A stretch of 40,816 nucleotides of DNA from contig NZ_LMRW01000015.1 in the NCBI RefSeq assembly GCF_001428255.1, positions 1 through 40,816 on the forward strand, given 5' to 3'. Under the pieces are notes generated by a model. The model was given only the letters and a program-made list of their open reading frames with translations. It did no database searches and was not told the DNA's origin. The position numbers were made by a program, and so were the translations under genes. The DNA is from Agromyces sp. Soil535. Lineage in GTDB: Bacteria > Actinomycetota > Actinomycetes > Actinomycetales > Microbacteriaceae. This document shows positions 15,164-23,563 of the stretch, piece by piece; positions within the stretch are counted from its first letter, which is position 1, and every line of letters begins with the position of its first letter.

Positions 15164-15201
15164 GGGAGGAGCTCCTTCTTCTGATGACTTCGCTGCCCGT
15201 C

Positions 15202-15231
15202 AGTATGAACTATGACGATTGGCATAATCAA
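15202..15231 (-). promoter_or_regulatory. Tautomerase promoter with candidate TetR operator
   Basis: TTGATT and CATACT are 18 bases apart on the minus strand. The spacer holds the imperfect palindrome ATGACGATTGGCAT (15212-15225), where 10 of 14 positions are symmetric. An operator between -35 and -10 in a divergent tetR spacer is a common repressor layout. Confidence 0.45.
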
Positions 15232-15309
15232 GAGCCCTCCGCCAACAGCGAACCTGCCCGCTATGATTAGGAGCCGAAACATAGAGTTGGTGGTGAGGGG
15301 AGGCTGACC

Positions 15310-15870
15310 ATGGCTCGAGACACACGCCGACAGATGATCGAAGGGGCGATGGAGCTCCTCGCCACCAAGGGGCTGCAGGGCACGTCCTTGGGCGATGTCG
15401 TCGAAGCGACGGGCGCCCCGAGAGGCTCGATCTACCACCACTTCCCCGCTGGGAAGGACGAGTTGATCGCTGCCGCCGTCGACGCGACCGGGCAGAAGTA
15501 CCTCGAGTGGATGGATACCTTCGTCGGCGCCTCCCCCGAGATGATCACTGGCGGATTCCTGCAGTTCTGGCGGCACACGTTGATCCGCTCCGACATGAAG
15601 GCGGGCTGCCCGGTCCTCGCGGTGACCGTGTCCTCCGATGACGAGCAGCTCATCGATCATGCCCGTGCGGTCTTCCGAGACTCGCGCGCGAAGATCGCCG
15701 AACTCCTCACTGAAGCGGGAGTCCCTGCAGCCACAGCTGAGTCATTCGCGACCATCGCGGTCGCCTCCGCGGAAGGCGCCGTAGTCCTTGCCCGAGCCGA
15801 ACGCAGCATTGAACCGTTCGACGTCGTCGCCGCCAGCCTCACCGAGCAAGCGCGGCAACTCTTGAAATAG
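15310..15870 (+). CDS. TetR/AcrR-family transcriptional regulator
   Basis: A 186-residue one-component regulator. The N-terminal helix-turn-helix (about residues 8-52) is clear: RRQMIEGAMELLATKGLQGT, SLGDVVEATGAPRGSIYHHF, FPAGKDEL. The C-terminal ligand-binding part (KAGCPVLAVTVSSDDEQLID, SAEGAVVLARAERSIEPFD) resembles the LmrA/YxaF-type TetR group. GGGGAGG lies six bases before the ATG. A TATGAT -10-like box is at 15262-15267. It is divergent from the tautomerase gene and likely represses it and itself. Confidence 0.9.
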   Translation: MARDTRRQMIEGAMELLATKGLQGTSLGDVVEATGAPRGSIYHHFPAGKDELIAAAVDATGQKYLEWMDTFVGASPEMITGGFLQFWRHTLIRSDMKAGCPVLAVTVSSDDEQLIDHARAVFRDSRAKIAELLTEAGVPAATAESFATIAVASAEGAVVLARAERSIEPFDVVAASLTEQARQLLK

Positions 15871-16504
15871 TCTCCGCGCGGCCCACGCTCCCGGATGAAG
15901 AGTCCACGAGCTATGCCGGTCCACATGGAATGTCGGCCATGAGCGCTGACCCTGGCGGGTCGCCGCAGATCCCGGTTCGGATTCTCGAGAGCACGGCCCC
16001 ACCGTCAGGCGTGGGGTGCGCGACTGCGACGCGCTCGAGGGTTGGTGGTTCCATCTCCGACGATGCGTCGGATGCGGCCACATCGGATGCTGCGATGACT
16101 CGCTCGTCCGGCACGCTCGCAGCCACTTCGAGACCATGGGTCATCGCTAAATGCGTAGCTTCGAACAGGAGAGACCTGGTTCTCGGACTTCGCCGAGGAA
16201 CGAGCTGGCTTCGGCGGCCCGCTCCCCCACACCGCTGAACGGCGGTTCGGGCCTGGCGCTCGGCAACCCGACGACCCCACCTCGGCATTGGAGGCCAATC
16301 ACCCATCGACCGCATAAACAACGGTCTTAGACCCGACATCTAGACCACTGGCGTCGGCCAGCCGCAGCCCCGAGTATCGCCCCTGCTCCCCCGGAATTGC
16401 ACGGAACGACAAGCTCGTTGCTGCGCATTCCGAATACACCCGGTTCGCACCGGTTTGTCCCGTTTAAGTCCCTCGCCACAGATCGACGCCGCCTCGAGGT
16501 ACAG
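15871..16504. other. Island right end without a supported gene
   Basis: About 630 bases before the tRNA terminator. On the minus strand a 54-codon open stretch (16299-16463) contains RYSGLRLADASGLDVGSKTV and stops at 16299; it looks protein-like but has no good start and no family I recognise. Other open frames here are low-complexity shadows. The interval is likely degraded coding sequence left at the island boundary. Confidence 0.4.
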
Positions 16505-16543
16505 AAAAGTCCCGGCGAGAAACAATCTCTCACCGGGACTTTT
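16505..16543 (-). terminator. Terminator downstream of tRNA-Pro
   Basis: Eleven perfect base pairs (16505-16515 with 16533-16543), AAAAGTCCCGG against CCGGGACTTTT, extended by a GAGA/TCTC pair after a bulge. It begins nine bases past the tRNA 3' end on the minus strand and ends in a T-run on either strand. Because the island lies on this side of the tRNA, the terminator now sits within the island boundary. Confidence 0.75.
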
Positions 16544-16548
16544 ACGTT

Positions 16549-16625
<77 letters not shown>

Positions 16626-16833
16626 ATGCCATCCGATTCCTCGGAAGGCAACTCGACCATCATAGCGGCATCCGGTGGCGTGCTCGTGCACGAGTGGGGA
16701 GGCAGGCGACAGCGGATGCACCGACGACGCATACCCGACGCATAGCCTTCGGGAATAGGCTCGGCAGTACACAACCGCGGTCGAACGTCGAACCGCTGCG
16801 CGCTCCGCGCGAACCGATCCCCCGGAGGAACCC

Positions 16834-17346
16834 TTGCCGAACACCACCACCCGCCGCCTCGCCCTGAACTTCCCGCTGCTGGTCTTGTGGGTCGCCTCGG
16901 TCGGGGTCGGAGTGCTCGGGTACTTCCAGCTCCAGGGCGGCAACTCAGCGCAGGCCGACTTCTACAACACCCAAGGCTCCGACTACCTGCAGTTCCTCAA
17001 CCTGCAGACGCAGAGCACGATCGGCGGGATGCTGCTCATCGCCGGCATCGTCGGCGTGTTCCTCGCGCTCGCGATCCACGGGCGCAACCGCGCCGCCGCG
17101 ATCCTGGCCGAGAACGCCGCGCTGGCCGCGGCCCCCGTGACCGACGACCTCTACGAGGAGTTCGACGACCTCGACGAGGCCGATGAGTCCGGCGAGACGG
17201 CTGCCACGGATGTCGCGGCCGATGGCGAGCCGGCCGATGCCGCGTCCCCGGCCGCCGAGCCCGAGCCGGCGGACGCCTCCGCCGACGCTGAGCCCGAGAC
17301 CGCCCCCGAGACGCCCGAGGGCGACGAAGCCCAGCCGCGCGCCTGA
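16834..17346 (+). CDS. Two-helix membrane protein with acidic low-complexity tail
   Basis: A 170-residue protein of unknown function. Two transmembrane segments are clear at about residues 10-32 (LNFPLLVLWVASVGVGVLGY) and 62-84 (IGGMLLIAGIVGVFLALAIH). The last 70 residues are a disordered acidic, alanine/proline-rich tail. The start is TTG, with GGAGG six bases upstream and a family-like N-terminus (MPNTTTRRLALNFP). Proteins of this shape, often with short names in Microbacteriaceae annotations, have no assigned role. It stands alone, convergent with the next gene. Confidence 0.75.
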   Translation: MPNTTTRRLALNFPLLVLWVASVGVGVLGYFQLQGGNSAQADFYNTQGSDYLQFLNLQTQSTIGGMLLIAGIVGVFLALAIHGRNRAAAILAENAALAAAPVTDDLYEEFDDLDEADESGETAATDVAADGEPADAASPAAEPEPADASADAEPETAPETPEGDEAQPRA

Positions 17347-17392
17347 CCCGACGTCCGGATACGCGGGCACTCTTGGGTGGTCCCGCGGGCGC

Positions 17393-18049
17393 TCAGAGGT
17401 ATTCGCGCACCTCGTCCATGAACGCCCGCGGGTCGTCGACCCAGATGCGCAGGCCGGTGATCGTCTGGGAGCCGCCGCGCGGGCTGCGCCCGGGCAGGTG
17501 CACGATCGTCGGACGTTCGAGCTCGATCTCGATGTCGGTCTCGTCCTGCATACGGAACACGAGCGTGCGCCCGGCATCCGTCTCCTCGAACCGTGGCGAT
17601 CTCGGCTCGTCGACCCGCTTCACCCGCGCGACCGAGGCGACATCGTCCCAACTGAGCGGGATTTCGATCTCGAGGCCCTGACGCACGCGGATGCCGTCGG
17701 GGCCGACGGTGTGCGGCCGCATGAGGAAGGCGCTGAGGAATCCGAGCATCCAGGTCACGCCCCAGATGCCGAGGATGAGGAAGGCGATTGGCACCGCGGG
17801 CCACCGGTGCACGATGAGGTCGACGATCGGGATCTCGACCGCCGAGAGCACGATGAAGATCATCAGCACGGTGAGCACCGGCTTGTGGTAGCCGAATCCG
17901 GCTGCACCGTGCGGGATCGCCGGGCGCCGCGCGATGAATCGCGCGATGTTCGCGTAGATGCGCACCTCGAGCATCAGTGCGCGCTTCAGGAACCCGGCGG
18001 CGCGCTGCCAGACGGATGCCTCGCGCCGACTCTCGGTCGCGACACTCAT
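17393..18049 (-). CDS. Uncharacterised membrane protein, PH-like C-terminal part
   Basis: A 218-residue protein with two hydrophobic helices at about residues 58-76 (VLTVLMIFIVLSAVEIPIVD) and 85-105 (AVPIAFLILGIWGVTWMLGF). A soluble C-terminal half follows (VGPDGIRVRQGLEIEIPLSW, DDVASVARVKR) and resembles bacterial PH-like domain membrane proteins. Its ATG overlaps the MarR gene stop by four bases (ATGA), so the two form a coupled operon. It may be the target controlled by that regulator; role unknown. Confidence 0.7.
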   Translation of the reverse strand: MSVATESRREASVWQRAAGFLKRALMLEVRIYANIARFIARRPAIPHGAAGFGYHKPVLTVLMIFIVLSAVEIPIVDLIVHRWPAVPIAFLILGIWGVTWMLGFLSAFLMRPHTVGPDGIRVRQGLEIEIPLSWDDVASVARVKRVDEPRSPRFEETDAGRTLVFRMQDETDIEIELERPTIVHLPGRSPRGGSQTITGLRIWVDDPRAFMDEVREYL

Positions 18050-18519
18050 GTTCCGGCCTCGAGACGGTCGGCGCGGCCTGCCTCGTCGGCGACGACGAGT
18101 TCGCGGAACCGGGCGGCGATCGCGTCGATGCCACGCTCGAGCGCGGGCCGGTCGGCCGGGTCGACGGCGCCGAGGAGGTCGGCGGTGAGCTCGGCGTGCT
18201 CGCGCTGCATTCCGGTCATCATGCGCCGAGCGGATGCCGCGAGCGACACGATGGTCGCCCGGCGATCGCTCGGGTGCGGCGACCGTGTGACGTAGCCGCC
18301 GGACTCGAGCGCGTCGACGAGCCCCGTGATGTTGCGAGGGCTCACCTCGAGGCGTGCGGCGAGGGCGTGCTGCGTCGACGGACCGCTGTGCTGCAGTTCC
18401 CAGAGCAACCGGATGCGCGCTGGCGTGAGCGGCGTACCGTCGAAAGCCCGGGCCATGTCCTTCTGGAACAGGTCGCTGATCTCGAGCAGGCGGTCGAGCA
18501 CGGTGATCTCGGGAGGCAT
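18046..18519 (-). CDS. MarR-family transcriptional regulator
   Basis: A 157-residue winged-helix repressor. The DNA-binding part is seen at residues about 30-95: LTPARIRLLWELQHSGPSTQ, HALAARLEVSPRNITGLVDA and LESGGYVTRSPHPSDRR, the last being the wing motif of MarR proteins. The start at 18519 has no ribosome-binding site but is preceded at six bases by TAGCAT, suggesting a leaderless transcript. A GATG-N6-CATC inverted repeat (18525-18538) overlaps that box and is a candidate autoregulatory operator. The next gene is translationally coupled. Confidence 0.88.
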   Translation of the reverse strand: MPPEITVLDRLLEISDLFQKDMARAFDGTPLTPARIRLLWELQHSGPSTQHALAARLEVSPRNITGLVDALESGGYVTRSPHPSDRRATIVSLAASARRMMTGMQREHAELTADLLGAVDPADRPALERGIDAIAARFRELVVADEAGRADRLEAGT

Positions 18520-18524
18520 ATCAT

Positions 18525-18538
18525 GATGCTACTACATC
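18525..18538 (-). promoter_or_regulatory. MarR promoter -10 box with overlapping inverted repeat
   Basis: TAGCAT (18531-18526, minus strand) ends six bases before the MarR ATG. The surrounding GATGCTACTACATC has inverted GATG/CATC arms and would place a repressor on the -10 element. Confidence 0.4.
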
Positions 18539-18602
18539 GTTACCTTACTTCACGATCCGCACCATCCGGCGCCGGGTTCCGCTGACGTTCTAGGCTGACC
18601 GC

Positions 18603-19106
18603 ATGCCCAAGGCGAAGCCCGGCCCCATCGTCGCATTCTTCCGTCGCGCACCCGTCGTGCTGTACCGCGCGCACCTCGGCTGGATCCTCGGCGGCCACTT
18701 CCTCATGCTCACGACGACCGGCCGGAAGTCCGGCCGCACCCGTCGGACAGTGCTCGAAGTCGTGCGCCGCGCGGACCGTCCCATGGGCGGTCTCCCGACC
18801 CTCTGGGTCGTCGCAAGCCGAGGCCGCCACACGGACTGGTATGCGAACGCCGTCGCCGGCGGCTCCACCGGCGTCATCTGGAAGTCCCATGCGTTCACCC
18901 CGCGCCTGCACGCGCTCGACACCGCGGAGCGCGCCGAGCTGCTCGCCGACTATCGGCGTCGGCACCCGCGCGCCGCCGCGATGCTCGGCACGGCCGTGCT
19001 CGGCGGCGACTTCACCGCCGAGCCCGAGGACCTGCGGCGCCTGGCCACCGAGTTGCGCGCGCTGCGACTCGAACTACCCGGAGCGGATGTCGGCACCGCA
19101 CGCTAG
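18603..19106 (+). CDS. Nitroreductase-family deazaflavin-dependent (Ddn-like, DUF385) protein
   Basis: A 167-residue split-beta-barrel protein of the F420-dependent Ddn/DUF385 type. The core LTTTGRKSGRTRRTVLEVV and WVVASRGRHTDWYANAVAGG match the family's cofactor-binding strands. Members use reduced F420 or act as quinone reductases. The start at 18603 comes exactly six bases after TAGGCT and lacks a ribosome-binding site, so translation is probably leaderless. It is divergent from the MarR gene across an 83-base spacer and may be under its control. A second, shorter relative lies at 23564. Confidence 0.82.
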   Translation: MPKAKPGPIVAFFRRAPVVLYRAHLGWILGGHFLMLTTTGRKSGRTRRTVLEVVRRADRPMGGLPTLWVVASRGRHTDWYANAVAGGSTGVIWKSHAFTPRLHALDTAERAELLADYRRRHPRAAAMLGTAVLGGDFTAEPEDLRRLATELRALRLELPGADVGTAR

Positions 19107-19115
19107 CGTGGCAGC

Positions 19116-19739
19116 ATGCATGCAGCCGCGACCGACGGCACGCACAGGAGCGAGTTGCGCGTCGTGCCCGCGAACCAGGTGCCCTTCGCCGATGTCGCCG
19201 CAGTCTTCGGCACCAAGGGCGACCCGGCGCACTGCTGGTGCCAGTGGTACAAGATCCCGGGCAGCGACTGGCGGTCGATCGGCGACGACGGGCTGCGCGA
19301 CCGCCTGGCGGTCCAGCTCGAGGCCGACGGCGCCGGGCCGGGGCTCCTGGCGTACGACGGCGACACCCCGGTCGGCTGGTGCGCCGTCGAACCGCGGCGG
19401 AACCTCGTGCGGCTCCCCCGCAGCCGCATCGTCGCGGACAGCACGCCCGATCCCGACTTCGAGGACCCCACGATCTGGTCGGTCACGTGCTTCGTCGTGC
19501 CGCGGGCCCACCGGAAGCGAGGCGTCGGCCGCGCCCTCGCCGACGCCGCCGTGGAGCATGCCCGCACCCACGGGGCACGCCTCCTCGAGGCCTACGCCAT
19601 CGATCCGGCCGCTCGATCGGGGGCGCCCGCTGCCGAGCTGTTCCATGGCACCGTGACCATGTTCGAGAACGCGGGCTTCACCGAGGTCGCCCGCCCGAAG
19701 GCCGATCGCGCCATCATGCAGCGTCGCCTGCGCGACTGA
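19116..19739 (+). CDS. GNAT-family N-acetyltransferase
   Basis: A 207-residue acyl-CoA transferase. Motif A is clear: VTCFVVPRAHRKRGVGRALA, the R-x-x-G-x-G pyrophosphate loop, and AVEHARTHGARLLEAYAID. The C-terminal MFENAGFTEVARPKADRAIM is the usual final strand. The N-terminal GDPAHCWCQWYKIPGSDWR block occurs in a GNAT subgroup often found beside oxidoreductases. The ATG follows TAGCGT by six bases, and the TAG of that box is also the stop codon of the preceding gene. Substrate unknown. Confidence 0.85.
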   Translation: MHAAATDGTHRSELRVVPANQVPFADVAAVFGTKGDPAHCWCQWYKIPGSDWRSIGDDGLRDRLAVQLEADGAGPGLLAYDGDTPVGWCAVEPRRNLVRLPRSRIVADSTPDPDFEDPTIWSVTCFVVPRAHRKRGVGRALADAAVEHARTHGARLLEAYAIDPAARSGAPAAELFHGTVTMFENAGFTEVARPKADRAIMQRRLRD

Positions 19740-19835
19740 CGCGCTCCTGCGCCACGAGGCCTGTGAGCGCGAGATCGGCCGATGCCGCGGAACACCCCGC
19801 GCCGTGGCGGCTCGTTGCGAAAGCCTCTCGAGGCC

Positions 19836-20765
19836 TCAGCGCGACGCCCACGCCTTCGCCGCCCGACGCAACTCATGCTTGACCGCTGCGAGCCCGTGCA
19901 CTCGCGCCGCCGCGCGCCGGTCGGCGGCCTCGGCCAACCGCACGAGCACCTCGACGGGCTCGCCCTGGTGCGCAGCGTGCGCGGCCGATCGCCGCACGTG
20001 CTCGGCGAAGAGCACCTCGTCGCGGTGGTCGCCGAGCGCATCGTGCAGATCCTCGCCGGCCTCGGCGAGTGCCTGTGCGTGCTCGTCGAAGAGTTCCACC
20101 GGGTCCGTCGTGACCGCCTCGGCTGCGTATCGCAGGCGACGCCCTGCCTTGCGCACCGCGTGCAGCTTCTCGGGGTCGGCGGATGCCCCGACCCGCGCGG
20201 CACTCTCGGCCGTGCGTCGTGCCTCCCGATCGAGGAGATCGCCGAGCACCTCGTCGGCGCGCCCGGCGGCGAGTGGCGTAACGGGCGGTGAGTCGAGGAA
20301 CTCGGCGAGCATCGCGCGCCGGGCGGATGCTCGCGGCATCCGCTGGCGTTGCACGAAGCGCGCGTGCGCGAGGCGGTGCGTCTCGAGCTCCGCGTCGATG
20401 AGGCGTGCACGCGCCGCCGCGAGCGCGGCCGGTGGCGCGTCGTCGAGCTCCTCCAGCGCCCGCTCGGCGACCTGCACGCGCACCTCGATGTCGCGCACGG
20501 TCCCGAGTTCGTTTCCGACCTCGCGATACCGTTGCCGGAGCCCATGGACGATGGAGGCGTCGAACAGGGGCCGGTAGGCGGCGAGCACACTGCGCAGGCG
20601 CCGCACATGCGTGCGGAGCTGATGCACGGCGTCGGGCTCATCGGCGACCGCGGCCGGCTCGAGGACATCGAGCCGCTCGGCGATCGCCCGCAGCGCGCGG
20701 ACGATCGCGGCGCCGGCGTCGAGGTCGGCGAGGTCGGCGCCGGCTTGGGCGGATCCGCTCGTCAC
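19836..20765 (-). CDS. CHAD domain-containing protein
   Basis: A 309-residue, nearly all-helical protein rich in histidine and arginine. The two repeated CHAD halves are visible as DAVHQLRTHVRRLRSVLAAY with EVGNELGTVRDIEVRVQV, and EKLHAVRKAGRRLRYAAEAV with DALGDHRDEVLFAEH. CHAD domains bind polyphosphate through these basic helices. The start is a GTG (20765) that overlaps the stop of the phosphorylase gene (GTGA), so the two are translationally coupled. CHAD is commonly fused to a CYTH triphosphatase; here it stands alone. Confidence 0.85.
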   Translation of the reverse strand: MTSGSAQAGADLADLDAGAAIVRALRAIAERLDVLEPAAVADEPDAVHQLRTHVRRLRSVLAAYRPLFDASIVHGLRQRYREVGNELGTVRDIEVRVQVAERALEELDDAPPAALAAARARLIDAELETHRLAHARFVQRQRMPRASARRAMLAEFLDSPPVTPLAAGRADEVLGDLLDREARRTAESAARVGASADPEKLHAVRKAGRRLRYAAEAVTTDPVELFDEHAQALAEAGEDLHDALGDHRDEVLFAEHVRRSAAHAAHQGEPVEVLVRLAEAADRRAAARVHGLAAVKHELRRAAKAWASR

Positions 20766-23233
20766 AGGGTGAACCTTCGTTCCTCGCCGCTGCCGAGCTC
20801 GAACTCGACTCCCTCGACCACGAGCCGGATGGCGTTCGCGCGCCCCTCGGCGGAGACGATGCGCAGTTCCGACTGGGAGAGCGTCACGCTCAGGGCCTGG
20901 TCGCGGTAGACGAGGTGGAAGTGTATCGAGTCGATCTCGACCGGCATGCGCGGGTGAAACCAGAGCCGGTCGTCGCGCATCTCGATGCCGGCGTAGCACC
21001 GGGTCACCATGTCGACCGACCCGGCCATCGCGGCGATGTGCACACCCTCGCGGGTCGTCCCCTGCTGGATGTCGCCGAGGTCGCTCGCGAGCGTGCGCTG
21101 GAGGAACTCCCACGACCGCTCGCGGTCGAGCCTCGCTTCGAGCCAGGAGTGCACGACGTTCGAGAGCGTCGACCCGTACGTGGAGGTGACCGAGTAGCGC
21201 TCGACGGTCCGCACGATCGCCTCGGGTGGGAGATCGTATCCCATGTCGGCGAGGAGTTCCCGGAGCTCCTCCGCGGAGAGCAGGTAGAGCAGCATGAGCG
21301 CGTCCGGCTGCTTCGAGACCTGGTAGCGATTGGTGGTGTCGTGTTCGGCGTTCAGGATGAGATCGAGCCGGCCGATCGATCCGAAGCGCCGACGGTACTC
21401 GTCGAGGTCGATCGGCTCGAGGCGTTCGTACCCCTCGAACTGCGAGAGCGACCCGTCTTGGTTGAAGACGACGGTGAGCCGGCGTGCGATCCGGTCCCAC
21501 TCGTCGAGTTCACCGGGTGCGATGCCGAGGCGCCGCCATGCGAGCCGGCCCGGATGCCGCCCCAGCGCGTCGACCGTCGCGATCGCACGCCGGAGCACCC
21601 ACGCGGTCATGACGTTCGTGTAGACGTTGTCCGTGACGCCCTCGCCGGGACGATCGAGGTACCCGTCGTGGAACTCGTCGGGGCCCATGACATGGTCGAT
21701 CGAGTAGCGATCGCGCACGGGGTCGTAGACGGCGAGCGACGCGAAGAACCTCGCGACGCCGACAATGAGGTCAGCGCCCTCCTGGAGAAGGAACTGGGTG
21801 TCGCCCGTCGACTCGTAGTATTGCCACGCGCTGAACGCGACGCCGAGCCCGACGTGCCGCTGCAGGCGCGAGTTGTCGGGAATCCACTCACCGCTCAGCG
21901 GATTGAGGAGCCGGCGCGGCGTGACGTCGTCGCCCGCGATGCCGCTCTGCCACGGGAACATCGCGCCGCTCCGGCCGATGCGCGCGGCGGCGGCCTCCGC
22001 CGCGCCGAGCCGTCGGTGCCGGTATGCGAGAAGGGCAGGCGCGAGACTCGGCCGCCGCATGGTGATGAACGGGTAGACGAAGATCTCGTCCCAGAACACG
22101 TGGCCGTCGTACGCCTCGCCGTGGAGTCCCCGCGCCGGGATGCCGGCGTCGAGGTCGGTGTCGACGGCATTGAGGGTCTGCAACACGTGGAAGGCGTTGA
22201 AGTGCAGTGCGAGCGCCTCCTTGCCGGCTGGCCGAAGTTCGACGGCGAACTCCGTCCAGAGGCGTTCCCACGCGTCCTCGTGCGTCCGGTACAGGTCGTC
22301 GAAGGACCCGGCACGCTCGACGCCCTGCTCGGCGGCTTCGACCGGAGAGCGCACGGCGCGGTCCCGCGAGGTGCTCACGCACACGACCTTCTCGATCGTG
22401 AGGGGCTCGCCGGGCGCGGGCTCGACCGTGAACTCCTGGGCGACGGCACCGCCCTCATGGGAGCGGAACTCGCGCTCGGGGTCGGCCCGCGCATCCCCGA
22501 CCCTGACGGTCGTGCGGGCGGCCGTCGCGATGCGGATGCCGGACCGGTGCGTCTGGACCTCGAGGAGCACGGTGTCGGGTGCGCTCTCGCGGAGCTCCGT
22601 GGGCCGGAGATGCCGGTGGATGCGCGGCGTGTGGCTCGGGACGTTCGTGTTCGACACACGACCATCGATCCCGGACCGCACGGTGACCCGCCCCGACCAG
22701 TTCACCGGCAGGATGGACACTCGCATGGCCGCGATCCGGGAGTATGCCTGGGACACGAACCTGCGGCTGCGCACCGTCGTCACCCTGCCCCCGTCGTGGC
22801 GGAACGTCACCCCGCGGCTCAGGATGCCATGCCGCACGTCGAGTTCCTGCCCGAAGTCCAGCAGGTCGGCGTCGTCGAGCGCGTCGAGACCGAACCAGTC
22901 GCCGCCGTCGAGCCGGAATCGCACGGGCAGCCAATTCGGCGCGTTGACCATCTCCTCATCGGGCGCGGGCTCTCCCCCGACGTGCCAGGTGACCACGTCG
23001 TAGACGCCCGCGAAGTAGGTGCCCGGGTAGTGCACCTCGTCGGCGATCGACTCCTCGGCCGCGCCGCGTGTGCCCCAGTACCCGTTCGCGAGGGTGCAGA
23101 GCGACTCGCGCGTGCCCTCGTGGGACGGAAGGTAGTCGTCGAACGACACCGCCCAACTGTCCATGTCTCCGGGAGCGTCGACCGGATGTGCGGCGCTGCA
23201 GAGGCGTTCACCGAGAACGGTCGGGACGGCCAT
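20762..23233 (-). CDS. Glycoside hydrolase family 65 protein (disaccharide phosphorylase)
   Basis: An 823-residue GH65 protein, the family of maltose, trehalose, kojibiose and nigerose phosphorylases. It has the N-terminal beta-sandwich (ANGYWGTRGAAEESIADEVH, GTYFAGVYD), the (alpha/alpha)6 barrel with FWDEIFVYPFITMRRP, the catalytic acid in HVMGPDEFHDG (Glu near residue 520), the phosphate-site block YQVSKQPDALMLLYLL, TTREGVHIAAMAGSVDM, and a C-terminal beta-sheet. Reaction: reversible phosphorolysis of an alpha-glucosyl disaccharide; which linkage is not readable. The start follows TAGCGT by six bases. No beta-phosphoglucomutase gene is adjacent; instead a CHAD gene is coupled to its end. 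Confidence 0.9.
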   Translation of the reverse strand: MAVPTVLGERLCSAAHPVDAPGDMDSWAVSFDDYLPSHEGTRESLCTLANGYWGTRGAAEESIADEVHYPGTYFAGVYDVVTWHVGGEPAPDEEMVNAPNWLPVRFRLDGGDWFGLDALDDADLLDFGQELDVRHGILSRGVTFRHDGGRVTTVRSRRFVSQAYSRIAAMRVSILPVNWSGRVTVRSGIDGRVSNTNVPSHTPRIHRHLRPTELRESAPDTVLLEVQTHRSGIRIATAARTTVRVGDARADPEREFRSHEGGAVAQEFTVEPAPGEPLTIEKVVCVSTSRDRAVRSPVEAAEQGVERAGSFDDLYRTHEDAWERLWTEFAVELRPAGKEALALHFNAFHVLQTLNAVDTDLDAGIPARGLHGEAYDGHVFWDEIFVYPFITMRRPSLAPALLAYRHRRLGAAEAAAARIGRSGAMFPWQSGIAGDDVTPRRLLNPLSGEWIPDNSRLQRHVGLGVAFSAWQYYESTGDTQFLLQEGADLIVGVARFFASLAVYDPVRDRYSIDHVMGPDEFHDGYLDRPGEGVTDNVYTNVMTAWVLRRAIATVDALGRHPGRLAWRRLGIAPGELDEWDRIARRLTVVFNQDGSLSQFEGYERLEPIDLDEYRRRFGSIGRLDLILNAEHDTTNRYQVSKQPDALMLLYLLSAEELRELLADMGYDLPPEAIVRTVERYSVTSTYGSTLSNVVHSWLEARLDRERSWEFLQRTLASDLGDIQQGTTREGVHIAAMAGSVDMVTRCYAGIEMRDDRLWFHPRMPVEIDSIHFHLVYRDQALSVTLSQSELRIVSAEGRANAIRLVVEGVEFELGSGEERRFTL

Positions 23234-23289
23234 GACCCAACGCTACGCCGTGGCATCCGCTCGGCGCGCCCACCGCGCGCAATGGATGG

Positions 23290-23529
23290 CTATCCGGCGT
23301 CCTCGATACGCACGCGCTTGATCCGCGACGCCTCGCCCCGGAGAATCGTCACCTTCGACCGGGCGACGCCGAAATGCGCCGCGAGCGCCGCGATGACACC
23401 GGCGTTGGCGGCACCGTCCACGGCGCGCTCGCGCACGTACACGGTGACGGATGCAGCGGGGTCGTCCATCGTCTCCTCGACGAGAGGTCCCTTGCGGCTG
23501 CCGGGCTTCACCCGGACGGTCAGGTCCAT
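23290..23529 (-). CDS. DUF167 (YggU-family) protein
   Basis: A 79-residue protein with the short YggU/DUF167 fold: MDLTVRVKPGSRKGPLVEET, VYVRERAVDGAANAGVIAAL and RSKVTILRGEASRIKRVRI. Members are small and widespread, with no settled function. GGAGG stands about nine bases before the ATG. It lies 34 bases after the DUF385 gene in the same direction. Confidence 0.88.
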   Translation of the reverse strand: MDLTVRVKPGSRKGPLVEETMDDPAASVTVYVRERAVDGAANAGVIAALAAHFGVARSKVTILRGEASRIKRVRIEDAG

Positions 23530-23563
23530 CGACGCGCACCTCCAAGTCGAATCGGCCGCATGA

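Noticed and set aside
16299..16463. 54-codon minus-strand frame containing GLDVGSKTVVYAVDG
   Set aside because: Protein-like but with no clear start, ribosome-binding site or recognised family; described only as part of the gene-poor island end.
19740..19771. CGCGCTC/GAGCGCG hairpin between convergent genes as a terminator
   Set aside because: Seven-base stem with a long loop and no U-run; too weak to call.
20405..23563. Very long plus-strand open frame over the GH65 and CHAD genes
   Set aside because: It is the antisense shadow of high-GC genes, with low-complexity Arg/Val-rich product and no start signal or domain.
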